Positions 1 through 9,205 are shown, numbered from the stretch's first letter. The stretch: 64,000 nt of DNA from Streptomyces sp. NBC_00162 (GCF_024611995.1 NZ_CP102509.1:3658001-3722000), one strand, 5' to 3'. Made by a program: numbers and translations. Notes: generated by a model from the letters alone, not told the origin.

Positions 1-930
1 CCCGCGGTTCAAGTCGAAGCGGAAGTCCCGGGCAAGCGCCGAGTACACCCGGTCCGCTTTCCGCTTCCGGAACGGCGAGCTCACGCTCGCCAAGATGGCT
101 GACCCTCTGCCCATCGTCTGGTCACGCCCGACACCGGACGGCGCCCAGCCGACGACAGTGACCGTGTCCCGGGACTCCGCCGGCCGCTGGTTCGTCTCCA
201 TGCTGTTCGAAGACATCCCTGTCCCGCTGCCCCTCGCCGCCCAGGCGGTCGGGATCGATGCCGGACTGACAGCCCTCGTCACCCTGTCCACCGGAGAGAA
301 GATCACCAACCCGAATCCTGGGCGCAAGGACCGGGAGCGCCTGGCCCGTGCGCAGCGGGCGCTGTCGCGCAAGGAGAAGGGCAGCAAGAACCGGGGCAAG
401 GCGCGGACTCGGGTGGCGAGGATCCACGCCCGGATCGCCGACCGCCGCCGGGACCACCTGCACAAGCTGACGACTCGACTCGTGCGCGAAAACCAAACGC
501 TCGTGATCGAGGACCTCGCCGTCCGCAACATGCTGGGCAACCACAAGCTCGCCCGCGCCATCTCGGATGCGGCTTGGCGCGAGCTGCGGAACATGCTGGA
601 GTACAAGGCGGCCTGGTACGGACGTGAGCTGATCACCATTGACCGGTGGTTTCCCAGCTCCAAGCTGTGTTCGGCCTGCGGGGCCATCGCCGCGGAGATG
701 CCCCTGCACGTCCGCCGGTGGACCTGCGTGCACTGCGGTACGGACCATGACCGCGACGAGAACGCAGCGATCAACCTTCTGGCCGCCGGGCTGGCGGTGT
801 CCGCCTGTGGAGCGGGCGTAAGACCTCAGCGGGAATCCTCCCGGCCGGGGCAGCGCGTGACGAAGCAGGAAGCCCCGCCCGCGAGGGCGGGATCCCCTCC
901 CCTTATGGAAGGGGGCGAGGCCAAGCAACC
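1..930 (+). mobile_element. IS200/IS605-type element, right part only
   Basis: The window opens inside a TnpB gene and includes the right end of the element. The end is placed near 930 because two GC-rich hairpins typical of IS605-family right ends lie at 874-914 and the pccB upstream region begins soon after. The left end, and whether a Y1 transposase (TnpA) is present, lie outside the window. No target-site duplication is expected for this family, so the exact boundary cannot be read from one copy. Confidence 0.6.
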
Positions 931-1006
931 CACAGTAGGTGTGTCAAACGCCGCACTGCCGAGCGCCATGCCCGCCGATACGCTACGCACCAGTAGCCAG
1001 CAGTAG
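2..1006 (+). CDS. tnpB: TnpB, RNA-guided nuclease of an IS200/IS605 element (5' end outside window)
   Basis: TnpB proteins are RNA-guided DNA endonucleases, ancestors of Cas12, that promote retention of the transposon. The reading frame is open from base 2, so the N-terminus is missing. Counting from the first in-window ATG (95), the three RuvC acidic positions appear intact: Asp55 in GIDAGL, Glu139 in VIEDLAVRN, and the Asp of [11 protein letters not shown] near 219-221. A four-Cys zinc ribbon (CSAC ... CVHC, residues 192-214) sits before the third motif, as usual. A helical arginine/lysine-rich segment (about 75-130) is the expected bridge-helix region. The last 30 or so residues are translated from the element's right end and flanking DNA, so they are probably not part of the conserved fold. 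It appears catalytically intact as far as it can be seen. Confidence 0.85.
   Translation, partial: PRFKSKRKSRASAEYTRSAFRFRNGELTLAKMADPLPIVWSRPTPDGAQPTTVTVSRDSAGRWFVSMLFEDIPVPLPLAAQAVGIDAGLTALVTLSTGEKITNPNPGRKDRERLARAQRALSRKEKGSKNRGKARTRVARIHARIADRRRDHLHKLTTRLVRENQTLVIEDLAVRNMLGNHKLARAISDAAWRELRNMLEYKAAWYGRELITIDRWFPSSKLCSACGAIAAEMPLHVRRWTCVHCGTDHDRDENAAINLLAAGLAVSACGAGVRPQRESSRPGQRVTKQEAPPARAGSPPLMEGGEAKQPTVGVSNAALPSAMPADTLRTSSQQ
873..914 (+). ncRNA. Right-end hairpins, candidate TnpB guide RNA scaffold
   Basis: Two adjacent stem-loops are visible: CCCGCCC/GGGCGGG (874-880 with 885-891, GNRA-like loop gcga) and CCCCTT/AAGGGG (899-904 with 909-914). In IS605-family elements the RNA guide (omegaRNA) is transcribed from the 3' part of tnpB through the right end, and the guide segment is the flanking DNA. 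The position fits that model. The RNA itself, its ends and its processing are inferred, not seen. Confidence 0.4.
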
Positions 1007-1019
1007 TCAATCAATTGAC
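1006..1019. promoter_or_regulatory. 14-bp palindrome upstream of pccB
   Basis: GTCAAT-CA-ATTGAC is a perfect dyad 37-50 bases before the pccB start. A third half-site, GTTGAC, follows at 1026-1031. Dyads of this size next to acyl-CoA carboxylase genes are often operators, but I cannot name the regulator. A role is inferred only from position. Confidence 0.35.
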
Positions 1020-1055
1020 CAGGCAGTTGACACCACGCAGGGAGCCGCGACCCCG

Positions 1056-2642
1056 ATGTCACAACCGTCAGAGCCGATCGACATGCACACCACCGCGGGC
1101 AAGATCGCGGATCTGCAGCGCCGCATCGACGAAGCCACCCACGCAGGATCCGAGCGTGCCGTGGAGAAGCAGCACGCCAAGGGCAAGCTGACGGCGCGTG
1201 AGCGGGTGGCCCTGCTGCTGGACGAGGGTTCCTTCGTCGAGCTGGACGAGTTCGCCCGGCACCGCTCCACCAGCTTCGGGCTGGAGAAGACCCGCCCCTA
1301 CGGCGACGGCGTCGTCACCGGCTACGGCACGGTGGACGGCCGCCCGGTCGCGGTGTTCTCGCAGGACTTCACCGTCTTCGGCGGGGCCCTCGGCGAGGTC
1401 TACGGCCAGAAGATCATGAAGGTCATGGACTTCGCGCTGAAGACCGGATGCCCGCTCGTCGGCATCAACGACTCCGGTGGCGCCCGCATCCAGGAGGGCG
1501 TCAGCGCCCTGGGCATGTACGGCGAGATCTTCCGCCGCAACGTCCACGCCTCCGGCGTGATCCCGCAGATCAGCCTGATCGTCGGGCCCTGCGCGGGCGG
1601 GGCCGTGTACTCCCCCGCGATCACCGACTTCACGGTGATGGTCGACCAGACCTCGCACATGTTCATCACCGGCCCGGACGTCATCAAGACGGTCACCGGC
1701 GAGGACGTGGGCTTCGAGGAGCTGGGCGGGGCCCGGACGCACAACAGCACGTCCGGCGTCGCGCACCACATGGCGGGCGACGAGAAGGACGCCATCGAGT
1801 ACGTGAAGTCGCTCCTCGCGTACCTGCCGTCGAACAACCTCTCCGAGCCGCCCGCCTTCCCCGAGGAGGCGGACACCGAGGTCACCGACAGCGACCGCGA
1901 GCTCGACGTACTGATCCCGGACAGCGCGAACCAGCCGTACGACATGCACACCGTGATCGAGCACGTGCTCGACGACGCGGAGTTCCTGGAGACGCAGTCG
2001 CTGTTCGCGCCGAACATCCTCACCGGCTTCGGCCGGGTCGAGGGCCACCCGGTGGGCATCGTCGCCAACCAGCCGATGCAGTTCGCCGGCTGCCTGGACA
2101 TCAACGCCTCCGAGAAGGCGGCGCGGTTCGTCCGGACGTGCGACGCGTTCAACGTCCCGGTGCTGACGTTCGTGGACGTACCGGGCTTCCTGCCGGGCAC
2201 GGACCAGGAGTACAACGGAATCATCCGGCGGGGCGCGAAGCTGATCTACGCGTACGCGGAGGCCACCGTCCCGCTGATCACCGTCATCACCCGCAAGGCC
2301 TTCGGCGGCGCGTACGACGTCATGGGCTCCAAGCACCTCGGTGCGGACCTCAACCTGGCCTGGCCGACCGCGCAGATCGCCGTCATGGGCGCGCAGGGCG
2401 CGGTGAACATCCTGCATCGCCGCACCATCGCGGAGGCGGACAATGTGGAGGAGACCCGGGCCCGGCTCATCTCCGAGTACGAGGACGCGCTGCTGAACCC
2501 GTACACGGCCGCCGAGCGCGGTTACATCGATGCGGTGACCATGCCGTCCGAGACCCGGGCGCACGTGGTGAAGGGGCTGCGGCAGCTGCGCACCAAGCGG
2601 GAGTCCCTGCCGCCGAAGAAGCACGGCAACATCCCCCTCTAG
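1056..2642 (+). CDS. pccB: Propionyl/acyl-CoA carboxylase beta (carboxyltransferase) subunit
   Basis: This 528-residue carboxyltransferase moves CO2 from biotin on the alpha subunit to propionyl-CoA (or acetyl-CoA), making methylmalonyl-CoA or malonyl-CoA for fatty acid and polyketide synthesis. It has the two crotonase-like halves of the family. GGARIQEG followed by the [12 protein letters not shown] oxyanion/acyl-CoA motif lies in the N-terminal half. [20 protein letters not shown] and AVMGAQGAV lie in the C-terminal half. ATG 1056 is preferred over longer in-frame starts because GGAG lies 11 bases upstream and the protein then has the usual length of about 530 residues. A later ATG at 1083 is possible. 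The gene is followed 18 bases later by the epsilon subunit, so the two are probably co-transcribed. Confidence 0.93.
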   Translation: MSQPSEPIDMHTTAGKIADLQRRIDEATHAGSERAVEKQHAKGKLTARERVALLLDEGSFVELDEFARHRSTSFGLEKTRPYGDGVVTGYGTVDGRPVAVFSQDFTVFGGALGEVYGQKIMKVMDFALKTGCPLVGINDSGGARIQEGVSALGMYGEIFRRNVHASGVIPQISLIVGPCAGGAVYSPAITDFTVMVDQTSHMFITGPDVIKTVTGEDVGFEELGGARTHNSTSGVAHHMAGDEKDAIEYVKSLLAYLPSNNLSEPPAFPEEADTEVTDSDRELDVLIPDSANQPYDMHTVIEHVLDDAEFLETQSLFAPNILTGFGRVEGHPVGIVANQPMQFAGCLDINASEKAARFVRTCDAFNVPVLTFVDVPGFLPGTDQEYNGIIRRGAKLIYAYAEATVPLITVITRKAFGGAYDVMGSKHLGADLNLAWPTAQIAVMGAQGAVNILHRRTIAEADNVEETRARLISEYEDALLNPYTAAERGYIDAVTMPSETRAHVVKGLRQLRTKRESLPPKKHGNIPL

Positions 2643-2660
2643 CCCCTCCAGGAGGTCTCT

Positions 2661-2870
2661 GTGGTGATCAAGGTCGTCAAGGGCAATCCGACCGCGGAGG
2701 AGCTGGCCGCCGCACTGGCGGTGGTCCAAGCGCGCGCGGCGGCGCTGGCCTCGGTGCCGTCGGGCGCGCCCCGGGTGGCGGACGAGTGGTCGACGCCCGC
2801 CCGGGTGGCGCGGCGCCGGCTGCCGCGGCCGGGGCCGCGCGCGTGGGGCCGTACGTACTGGCCCGGATAG
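2661..2870 (+). CDS. accE: Acyl-CoA carboxylase epsilon subunit
   Basis: This 69-residue protein starts at GTG after a strong GGAGG (2651-2655). The start MVIKVVKGNPTAEELAAAL is the signature of the small epsilon subunits that bind and stimulate the beta subunit of actinobacterial acyl-CoA carboxylases. The C-terminal half is rich in Arg, Pro and Trp and likely disordered. Its position 18 bases behind pccB supports the assignment. Confidence 0.88.
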   Translation: MVIKVVKGNPTAEELAAALAVVQARAAALASVPSGAPRVADEWSTPARVARRRLPRPGPRAWGRTYWPG

Positions 2871-2961
2871 GTCCCCCCAGGCGGAATATGACGCGAACGG
2901 ACGGTGACGCCTGAGTACGGGTACTCAGGCGTCCCGCCCGTCCCGGGGACAGGATCGGACC

Positions 2962-3096
2962 ATGCTCTGGTCCGATCCTGAGAACAAGCCGCCGAAGGAC
3001 ATGCGCGACGTGCAGGCGATGGTCCGGCGCATGACCGTGGTGATCGCCATCGCCATGCTCGTGGGGGTCTACGTCCTGGGCGTGGGCCACTTCTAG
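2962..3096 (+). CDS. Small single-pass membrane protein (MmpB-like)
   Basis: This 44-residue gene starts at ATG 2962. The translation begins MLWSDPENKPPKDMRD and ends in a hydrophobic helix (roughly residues 23-41). A short cytoplasmic head plus one transmembrane segment is predicted. I recall a conserved small protein named morphogenic membrane protein MmpB between accE and maf in Streptomyces, and this fits by size and position. That name is from memory and not tested here. Confidence 0.65.
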   Translation: MLWSDPENKPPKDMRDVQAMVRRMTVVIAIAMLVGVYVLGVGHF

Positions 3097-3097
3097 G

Positions 3098-3154
3098 GCA
3101 CGGCCGAAGGCAAGCCCGCAGGCACGGCCGCAGGCACGGCCGCAGGCACGGACG
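3098..3154. repeat. 12-bp tandem repeat between the small membrane gene and maf
   Basis: Four consecutive 12-bp units related to GCACGGCCGCAG (3098-3109, 3110-3121, 3122-3133, 3134-3145) are followed by a partial fifth. Units 3 and 4 are identical. The array begins two bases after the stop codon of the small membrane protein. It is non-coding. Confidence 0.8.
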
Positions 3155-3231
3155 TGCACAGGTCCGGCGCACGTCCGGGGCACGTCGCATCCCGGACGGG
3201 GCTGCCCCGTGGCGCCCCTACGATGGCGGGC

Positions 3232-3837
3232 ATGACTGTCGAACCGCGCTCGCTCGTCCTCGCCTCCGCCTCCCCCGCCCGCCTGAACCTGCTGCGGCAG
3301 GCCGGGCTCGCCCCGCACGTCATCGTCAGCGGTTTCGACGAGGACGCGCTGGACCACGACGAGCCCGCCGAGCTGGCGCTGGCGCTGGCCGAGGCGAAGG
3401 CGGGCGCCGTGGCGGCCCTGGACGAGGCCGCGGGCGCCCTGGTGATCGGCTGCGACACCGTGCTGGAGCTGGACGGCGAGGCCCTGGGCAAGCCGGCGGA
3501 CGCCGAGGAGGCCACGGCCCGCTGGAAGGCGATGCGCGGGCGGTCCGGGATCCTGCGCACGGGCCACTGCGTGATCGACACGGTCGGCGGCCGTCAGGTC
3601 TCGGCGACGGCCTCCACGACGGTCCGGTTCGGCGAGCCGACGGACGCGGAGGTCGCCGCGTACGTGGCGAGCGGCGAGCCGCTGCACGTGGCGGGGGCGT
3701 TCACGCTGGACGGGCTGTCGGCGCCGTTCATCGAGGGCATCGACGGGGACCCCGGCAACGTGATCGGGCTGTCCCTGCCGCTGCTCCGCTCCCTGCTGGG
3801 CGAACTGGGCGTGTCCATCACGGATTTGTGGGCTTGA
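3232..3837 (+). CDS. maf: Maf family nucleoside triphosphate pyrophosphatase
   Basis: Maf proteins hydrolyse non-canonical or modified nucleoside triphosphates to monophosphates (house-cleaning). The protein of about 201 residues has the N-terminal Maf signature [12 protein letters not shown] and the downstream acidic motif [19 protein letters not shown] and the C-terminal [14 protein letters not shown] are also typical. ATG 3232 is chosen; ATG 3223, three codons earlier, is an alternative, and longer frames add non-conserved residues. The 3' end overlaps the convergent gene at 3818 by 20 bases. It lies in the acyl-CoA carboxylase neighbourhood, an association I recall as conserved in Streptomyces, although the biochemical link is unclear. 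Confidence 0.9.
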   Translation: MTVEPRSLVLASASPARLNLLRQAGLAPHVIVSGFDEDALDHDEPAELALALAEAKAGAVAALDEAAGALVIGCDTVLELDGEALGKPADAEEATARWKAMRGRSGILRTGHCVIDTVGGRQVSATASTTVRFGEPTDAEVAAYVASGEPLHVAGAFTLDGLSAPFIEGIDGDPGNVIGLSLPLLRSLLGELGVSITDLWA

Positions 3838-4270
3838 GCTCCCCGAGCGGCGGCGGGGCGTCCTGTACGCCGGTCTCGCGCGGGGCGGCGTAGAGCATCA
3901 GGGTGAGGACCAGCAGGCACAGGATCAGCATCATCGCCACGAAGGCGCCCCAGCCGACCAGGACGACGGACAGGATGCCCAGCACCCCGTGCGTGACGGC
4001 GGCGCCGACGAGCACGGCGCGGGCGAAGCCGCCGGGCGCGCGGTCGCGGACCGCCGCAAGGGCGGCGAGCACGGCGCACAGCAGGAGGAAGGCCCCCATG
4101 CCCGCCCCGAGGCCGTAGGTTGCCTTGGACATGACATCCGGATCGCTGCCCGCGATCGACATCGACTGGTTCGCGGTGGTCCGGCCCAGCACGATGTGGA
4201 CGAACACGAGTACGACCGCTTCCGCGACCAGTACGATCGCGGCCAGTCCGGCCACGAGTCTTCGCAGCAC
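3818..4270 (-). CDS. Conserved four-helix membrane protein, unknown function
   Basis: This protein of about 150 residues has four hydrophobic segments (around residues 5-28, 50-72, 82-103 and 106-126) and a polar C-terminal tail. GTG 4270 gives [15 protein letters not shown], which places the first helix directly at the N-terminus, so I prefer it to the longer frame starting at 4288. No family motif is recognised. It runs convergently into maf and divergently from accA2. Confidence 0.7.
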   Translation of the reverse strand: MLRRLVAGLAAIVLVAEAVVLVFVHIVLGRTTANQSMSIAGSDPDVMSKATYGLGAGMGAFLLLCAVLAALAAVRDRAPGGFARAVLVGAAVTHGVLGILSVVLVGWGAFVAMMLILCLLVLTLMLYAAPRETGVQDAPPPLGELKPTNP

Positions 4271-4645
4271 GACGTCCCCACCCCCCACGCGTCACAAGCC
4301 TGTTCGACGCCTGGAGGCTACTAACGGGTAAACGTGCGGACAAGGGGTGCGGGCCGCTTCGTTACGGGAGCGGCCGCGCACAGTGATCACGCGAAGAAAA
4401 AGTGGGCCGTTCGTAGGGACTCGACAAAGAATCACCCGGGGCCGCTGACCGGCATGACAGAGACCCGGGCTGTAATACGGGGTTACTGTGCAGTCGGGGA
4501 TCCCCCTGACCTGGGGCGCCATAAGGGTTCCCCAGTAGAGCGAGCCTCGAATCACACTCTGTGTGGGCAAGCTCACCACTGGGGAAGGGTCGAAAGGCCG
4601 TGTGGGCTGTCCCTAAACTCAGCTTGTTTCAAGGAGGGAGCCATC
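4271..4645. promoter_or_regulatory. Leader and promoter region of accA2
   Basis: About 375 bases without a convincing gene separate the membrane protein from accA2. It holds an inverted repeat GTAA-N7-TTAC (4472-4486) and G/C-rich hairpin-forming sequence around 4496-4535. A possible -10 hexamer, TAAACT, lies at 4614-4619. The long leader suggests that accA2 transcription is regulated, but no promoter can be fixed by eye. Confidence 0.3.
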
Positions 4646-6406
4646 GTGCGCAAGGTGCTCATCGCCAACCGTGGCGAAATCGCTGTCCGCGTTGCTCGGG
4701 CCTGCCGGGACGCCGGGATCGGGAGCGTAGCCGTCTACGCCGATCCGGACCGGGACGCTCTGCATGTCCGCGCGGCAGACGAAGCTTTCGCGTTGGGCGG
4801 TGACACCCCGGCCGCCAGCTACCTGGACATCTCCAAGGTCCTCCAGGCCGCAGCCGATTCCGGTGCGGACGCCATCCATCCCGGATACGGCTTCCTCTCC
4901 GAGAACGCCGACTTCGCGCAGGCCGTGCTCGACGCGGGCCTGACCTGGATCGGCCCGCCGCCGCAGGCCATCCGCGACCTGGGTGACAAGGTCGCCGCCC
5001 GGCACATCGCCCAGCGCGCCGGTGCGCCGCTGGTCGCCGGTACGCCGGACCCGGTCTCCGGAGCCGACGAGGTCGTCGCCTTCGCCAAGGAGCACGGCCT
5101 GCCCATCGCCATCAAGGCGGCCTTCGGCGGCGGCGGCCGCGGCCTCAAGGTCGCCCGCAACCTCGAAGAGGTGCCGGAGCTCTACGACTCCGCCGTCCGC
5201 GAGGCCGTCGCCGCCTTCGGCCGCGGCGAGTGCTTCGTCGAGCGCTACCTCGACAAGCCGCGGCACGTCGAGACCCAGTGCCTCGCCGACAGCCACGGCA
5301 ACGTGGTCGTCGTCTCCACCCGTGACTGCTCCCTCCAGCGCCGCCACCAGAAGCTGGTCGAGGAGGCCCCCGCGCCGTTCCTCTCCGAGGCGCAGAACGC
5401 GGAGCTGTACGCCGCCTCCAAGGCGATCCTGAAGGAAGCCGGCTACGTCGGCGCCGGTACGGTCGAGTTCCTGGTCGGCACGGACGGCACGATCTCCTTC
5501 CTGGAGGTCAACACCCGCCTCCAGGTCGAGCACCCGGTCACCGAAGAGGTCACCGGCATCGACCTGGTCCGCGAGATGTTCCGCATCGCCGACGGCGAGG
5601 AGCTCGGCTACGGGGACCCCGTCCTGCGCGGGCACTCCTTCGAGTTCCGCATCAACGGCGAGGACCCGGGCCGCGGTTTCCTCCCGGCCCCCGGCACGGT
5701 CACGAAGTTCGCCCCGCCGAGCGGGCCCGGCGTCCGCCTGGACGCGGGCGTGGAGTCCGGCTCGGTCATCGGCCCGGCCTGGGACTCCCTCCTCGCCAAG
5801 CTGATCGTCACCGGCGCCACCCGCGAGCAGGCGCTCCAGCGCGCCGCCCGCGCGCTCGCCGAGTTCGAGATCGAGGGCATGGCCACCGCCGTCCCGTTCC
5901 ACCGCGCCGTCGTCGTCGACCCGGCCTTCGCCCCCGCGGAGGGACCCTTCACGGTCCACACCCGCTGGATCGAGACCGAGTTCGTCAACGAGATCCCGGC
6001 GTTCACGGCCCCGGCCGCGGAGGACAACGAGGACGAGCCGGGCCGCGAGACGGTGGTCGTCGAGGTCGGCGGCAAGCGCCTCGAGGTCTCGCTGCCTTCG
6101 TCCCTGGGCATGACCCTGGCCCGCACGGCCGCCGCCGGTGGCGCCAAGCCCAAGCGGCGCGCGGCCAAGAAGTCCGGCCCGGCCGCCTCCGGCGACACCC
6201 TCGCCTCCCCGATGCAGGGCACGATCGTCAAGGTCGCGGTCGAGGAGGGCCAGCGCGTCGAGGAGGGCGAGCTGATCGTCGTACTCGAGGCGATGAAGAT
6301 GGAGCAGCCGCTCAACGCGCACCGCTCCGGAACGATCGTCGGCCTCACCGCCGAGGTCGGCGCCTCCCTCACCTCGGGCGCCACGATCTGCGAGATCAAG
6401 GACTGA
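4646..6406 (+). CDS. accA2: Biotin carboxylase / biotin carboxyl carrier (alpha) subunit of acyl-CoA carboxylase
   Basis: The 586-residue alpha subunit carboxylates its own biotin with ATP and bicarbonate and presents it to PccB/AccB. It opens with [15 protein letters not shown] of the biotin carboxylase N-domain. The ATP-grasp glycine loop [12 protein letters not shown] (about residue 157) and the [14 protein letters not shown] catalytic region follow. It ends with a biotinyl domain carrying EAMKMEQPL (Lys in AMKM is the biotinylation site) about 35 residues from the C-terminus. An Ala/Lys-rich linker joins the domains. GTG 4646 has AAGGAGGGAG just upstream. This start matches the family and discards a long non-homologous upstream frame. 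A strong terminator follows. Confidence 0.92.
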   Translation: MRKVLIANRGEIAVRVARACRDAGIGSVAVYADPDRDALHVRAADEAFALGGDTPAASYLDISKVLQAAADSGADAIHPGYGFLSENADFAQAVLDAGLTWIGPPPQAIRDLGDKVAARHIAQRAGAPLVAGTPDPVSGADEVVAFAKEHGLPIAIKAAFGGGGRGLKVARNLEEVPELYDSAVREAVAAFGRGECFVERYLDKPRHVETQCLADSHGNVVVVSTRDCSLQRRHQKLVEEAPAPFLSEAQNAELYAASKAILKEAGYVGAGTVEFLVGTDGTISFLEVNTRLQVEHPVTEEVTGIDLVREMFRIADGEELGYGDPVLRGHSFEFRINGEDPGRGFLPAPGTVTKFAPPSGPGVRLDAGVESGSVIGPAWDSLLAKLIVTGATREQALQRAARALAEFEIEGMATAVPFHRAVVVDPAFAPAEGPFTVHTRWIETEFVNEIPAFTAPAAEDNEDEPGRETVVVEVGGKRLEVSLPSSLGMTLARTAAAGGAKPKRRAAKKSGPAASGDTLASPMQGTIVKVAVEEGQRVEEGELIVVLEAMKMEQPLNAHRSGTIVGLTAEVGASLTSGATICEIKD

Positions 6407-6413
6407 CGTCCGC

Positions 6414-6464
6414 AAAAACGCCGACGGGGCTGGATGGCGCTGAGCGCCACCAGCCCCGTCGGCG
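6414..6464. terminator. Bidirectional intrinsic terminator between accA2 and the DeoR-family gene
   Basis: A perfect 15-bp stem (6419-6433 with 6450-6464) continues, after one bulged A, into six further pairs around the loop tga (6441-6443). AAAAA at 6414-6418 gives a U-run for the minus-strand transcript. It is therefore a canonical terminator for the regulator gene and probably also stops accA2 transcription. Confidence 0.85.
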
Positions 6465-6473
6465 TCGAGCGGC

Positions 6474-7427
6474 CTAACGGCGCCGCATGTCGGCGACCCG
6501 CGCCCGCTCCCCGGCCTGCTGCTCCAGCAGCCCGGCGGGCGCGCTGCGCAGTTGAGCCGTGGGCCCGCCGCGCCTCTGCACCGGCAGGGGCGAGTCGCGC
6601 CGCGGTCGCCGGCCCGTCATGCCGTCACCGCCGCCGGAGGCCGCGGTTCCGCCGGCCACGGTGATCTGGACGCCCTGGTCGGCCAGCGCCTGGAGTTCCG
6701 TCGCGGCGCGGTCGTCGTGCGGTGGGGGCTCGTCCGTCACCAGGCGGGTCATCACATCGGTCGGCACGGTCTGGAACATGGTGTCCGTGCCGAGCTTCGT
6801 GTGGTCCGCCAGGACGACCACCTCGGCCGCCGCCTGGACCAGCGCCCGGTCCACGCTCGCGGAGAGCATGTTGGACGTGGACAGGCCGCGCTCGGCGGTC
6901 AGGCCGCTGCCCGAGAGGAAGGCGCGGGAGACCCGGAGCCCCTGGAGGGACTGCTCGGCCCCGCTGCCCACGAGGGCGTAGTTGGACCCGCGCAGGGTGC
7001 CGCCGGTCATCACCACCTCCACCCGGTTGGCATGGGCCAGCGCCTGGGCGACGAGCAGCGAGTTGGTGACGACGGTCAGTCCGGGCACCCGGGCGAGCCG
7101 GCGGGCCAGCTCCTGGGTCGTGGTGCCCGCGCCGACGACGACGGCCTCGCCTTCTTCGACGAGGCCGGCCGCGACATCGGCAATGGCGGTCTTCTCCGCC
7201 GTCGCGAGATGGGACTTTTGCGGAAAGCCGGACTCCCGCGTGAAACCGCCCGGCAAGACCGCACCGCCATGTCGGCGGTCGAGGAGTCCTTCTGCCTCCA
7301 GTGCCCGCACGTCCCGCCGTACGGTCACTTCGGAGGTCTGGACGACGCGGGCGAGCTCCCGGAGCGATACCGCTCCGTTGGCCCGCACCATTTCGAGGAT
7401 CAATTGGCGACGTTCTGCAGCGAACAC
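6474..7427 (-). CDS. DeoR-family transcriptional regulator
   Basis: This 317-residue protein has an N-terminal winged helix (VSLRELARVVQTSEVTVRRD, about 20-39) and a DeoR C-terminal sugar-phosphate sensing domain (VVVGAGTTTQELA, VVTNSLLVAQAL, VVLADHTKLG). Most family members are about 255 residues. Here about 55 extra, Arg-rich, low-complexity residues follow the sensor domain. GTG 7427 is the start. Proteins of this family usually repress carbohydrate or nucleoside catabolism and respond to a phosphorylated sugar. Its location next to pnp and upstream of the palindromic-site regulon makes it a candidate regulator of nucleoside salvage. Its own promoter lacks that palindrome, so this is inference. 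Confidence 0.88.
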   Translation of the reverse strand: MFAAERRQLILEMVRANGAVSLRELARVVQTSEVTVRRDVRALEAEGLLDRRHGGAVLPGGFTRESGFPQKSHLATAEKTAIADVAAGLVEEGEAVVVGAGTTTQELARRLARVPGLTVVTNSLLVAQALAHANRVEVVMTGGTLRGSNYALVGSGAEQSLQGLRVSRAFLSGSGLTAERGLSTSNMLSASVDRALVQAAAEVVVLADHTKLGTDTMFQTVPTDVMTRLVTDEPPPHDDRAATELQALADQGVQITVAGGTAASGGGDGMTGRRPRRDSPLPVQRRGGPTAQLRSAPAGLLEQQAGERARVADMRRR

Positions 7428-7462
7428 GAAACTGACAGTAACCCCAACGACCGTCTGGTTTC
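7428..7462. promoter_or_regulatory. Inverted repeat at the DeoR-family gene start
   Basis: GAAACTGAC (7428-7436) and GTCTGGTTTC (7453-7462) form an imperfect inverted repeat directly before the GTG start of the regulator. It could be an autoregulatory operator. It shares nothing obvious with the CTACGCGCGTAG sites. Confidence 0.35.
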
Positions 7463-7592
7463 AGCTCCTTGCGCCGGAATACCGAAGTTGTCCGTACGGC
7501 GGGGCGACTAGTGGTATACGCGGTCGGTTGGTTGTGTGAACGACCGGCCACGAGGCGGCGCCCCGCCCCAAACCCCTTGCGGCAGGCGGGGG

Positions 7593-9032
7593 TTAAGCCT
7601 CCCCGGCGGTCTTCCGCGTGTGGAGCTGGCGGGCCACCTCGGCGATCGAACCCGACAGGGAGGGGTACACGGTGAACGCGTTTGCGATCTGCTCGACCGT
7701 CAGGTTGTTGTCGACCGCGATCGAGATGGGGTGGATCAGCTCGCTCGCGCGCGGGGAGACGACCACGCCGCCGACGACGATGCCGGTGCCCGGGCGGCAG
7801 AACAGCTTCACGAAGCCGTCCCGGATGCCCTGCATCTTGGCGCGCGGGTTGCGCAGCAGCGGCAGCTTCACCACGCGGGCGTCGATCTTGCCGGAGTCCA
7901 CGTCGGCCTGGGTGTAGCCGACGGTCGCGATCTCGGGGTCGGTGAAGACGTTCGAGGACACCGTCTTGAGGTTCAGCGGGGCCACCGCGTCGCCCAGGAA
8001 GTGGTACATCGCGATGCGGCCCTGCATGGCCGCGACGGAGGCCAGCGCGAAGATGCCGGTGACGTCACCCGCGGCGTACACGCCGGGCGCGGAGGTACGC
8101 GAGACCTTGTCGGTCCAGATGTGCCCGGAGTCCTTGAGCCGGACCCCGGACTCCTCCAGGTTCATGTCCTTGGTGTTCGGGATCGCGCCGACCGCCATCA
8201 GGCAGTGCGTGCCGGTCAGCACCCGGCCGTCCGAGAGGGTGACCTCGACCCGGTCGCCGACGCGCTTGGCGGACTCGGCGCGGGAGCGGCCGATGACGTT
8301 CATGCCGCGGCGCCGGAACACGTCCTCCAGGACGGCGGCCGCGTCGGGGTCCTCGCCCGGCAGCACGCGGTCGCGGGAGGAGACCAGCGTGACCCGGGAG
8401 CCTAGGGCCTGGTACGCGCCGGCGAACTCGGCGCCGGTGACGCCGGAGCCGACCACGATGAGCTCCTCGGGGAGCTCGTCCAGGTCGTAGACCTGGGTCC
8501 AGTTCAGGATGCGCTCGCCGTCCGGCTGTGCGTCCGGGATCTCGCGGGGGTGGCCGCCGGTCGCGATCAGCACGGCCTCGGCGGTCAGGATCGTCTCGGT
8601 GCCGTCGGCGGCCGTGACGATGACGTCCCGGGTGCCGTCGATGCCCTGCGGGCCGCCGAGCTTGGCGCGGCCCCGTACGACTCGGGCGCCGGCCCGGGTG
8701 ACGGAGGCGGTGATGTCGTGCGACTGGGCGAGGGCGAGGCGCTTGACGCGCCGGTTCACCTTGCCGAGGTCCACGCCGACGACGCGCGCGGCCTGCTCGA
8801 TGTGCGGGGTGTCGTCCGCGACGACGATGCCGAGTTCCTCGTACGACGAGTCGAAGGTCGTCATGACCTCGGCGGTCGCGATGAGGGTCTTGGAGGGTAC
8901 GCAGTCGGTCAGGACCGAGGCCCCGCCAAGACCGTCGCAGTCCACGACGGTCACCTCCGCGCCGAGCTGGGCCCCCACCAGGGCCGCCTCATACCCGCCG
9001 GGTCCGCCGCCGATGATCACGATCCGGGTCAC
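7593..9032 (-). CDS. NAD(P)H-quinone dehydrogenase, LpdA-like flavoprotein
   Basis: The 479-residue flavoprotein belongs to the disulfide reductase superfamily. The FAD site is MTRIVIIGGGPGGYEAA; a second Rossmann site, VVGSGVTGAEFAGAY (about 190), binds NAD(P)H; YAAGDVTGIF is the second FAD motif. The usual redox CxxxxC is changed: GLGGASVLTDCVPSK keeps only one Cys. The C-terminal His-Glu pair is also absent (FTVYPSLSGS). This pattern is known for actinobacterial quinone reductases such as M. tuberculosis LpdA, which are not lipoamide dehydrogenases. It lies on the same strand as the regulator gene but 165 bases away, so it may be separately transcribed. Confidence 0.85.
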   Translation of the reverse strand: MTRIVIIGGGPGGYEAALVGAQLGAEVTVVDCDGLGGASVLTDCVPSKTLIATAEVMTTFDSSYEELGIVVADDTPHIEQAARVVGVDLGKVNRRVKRLALAQSHDITASVTRAGARVVRGRAKLGGPQGIDGTRDVIVTAADGTETILTAEAVLIATGGHPREIPDAQPDGERILNWTQVYDLDELPEELIVVGSGVTGAEFAGAYQALGSRVTLVSSRDRVLPGEDPDAAAVLEDVFRRRGMNVIGRSRAESAKRVGDRVEVTLSDGRVLTGTHCLMAVGAIPNTKDMNLEESGVRLKDSGHIWTDKVSRTSAPGVYAAGDVTGIFALASVAAMQGRIAMYHFLGDAVAPLNLKTVSSNVFTDPEIATVGYTQADVDSGKIDARVVKLPLLRNPRAKMQGIRDGFVKLFCRPGTGIVVGGVVVSPRASELIHPISIAVDNNLTVEQIANAFTVYPSLSGSIAEVARQLHTRKTAGEA

Positions 9033-9205
9033 GAAAAGTCCGCCTCACGTCTACCCGGCCGGCTGCCGCCCCGGCCGGTGTTCCGGGGGGTCTCCCCGGG
9101 GGATGCATTCCGTGCCCCATTGTCCCGCACGCTTCAAGGTGCTTCGCGCACAGTCCCTCCATCCGGGAGCGCGGCCACCGCCGCCCCTCCCGTACCCTCG
9201 ACCTC

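Noticed and set aside
1015..1032. TTGACC and TTGACA as -35 elements of a pccB promoter
   Set aside because: No -10 hexamer is found at the right distance before the start codon; the repeated TTGAC is better explained by the dyad.
2249..2262. TACGCGTACGCG in pccB as an operator
   Set aside because: Lies in conserved codons (Tyr-Ala-Tyr-Ala) and does not match the dyad.
1068..2729. 553-residue open frame on the minus strand opposite pccB
   Set aside because: GC-rich antisense shadow with Arg/Ala/Val/Leu/Gly-dominated composition and no motif; pccB on the plus strand is certain.
4619..6415. 598-residue minus-strand frame opposite accA2
   Set aside because: Same kind of shadow; the composition is that of reversed Streptomyces codons and the biotin carboxylase is on the other strand.
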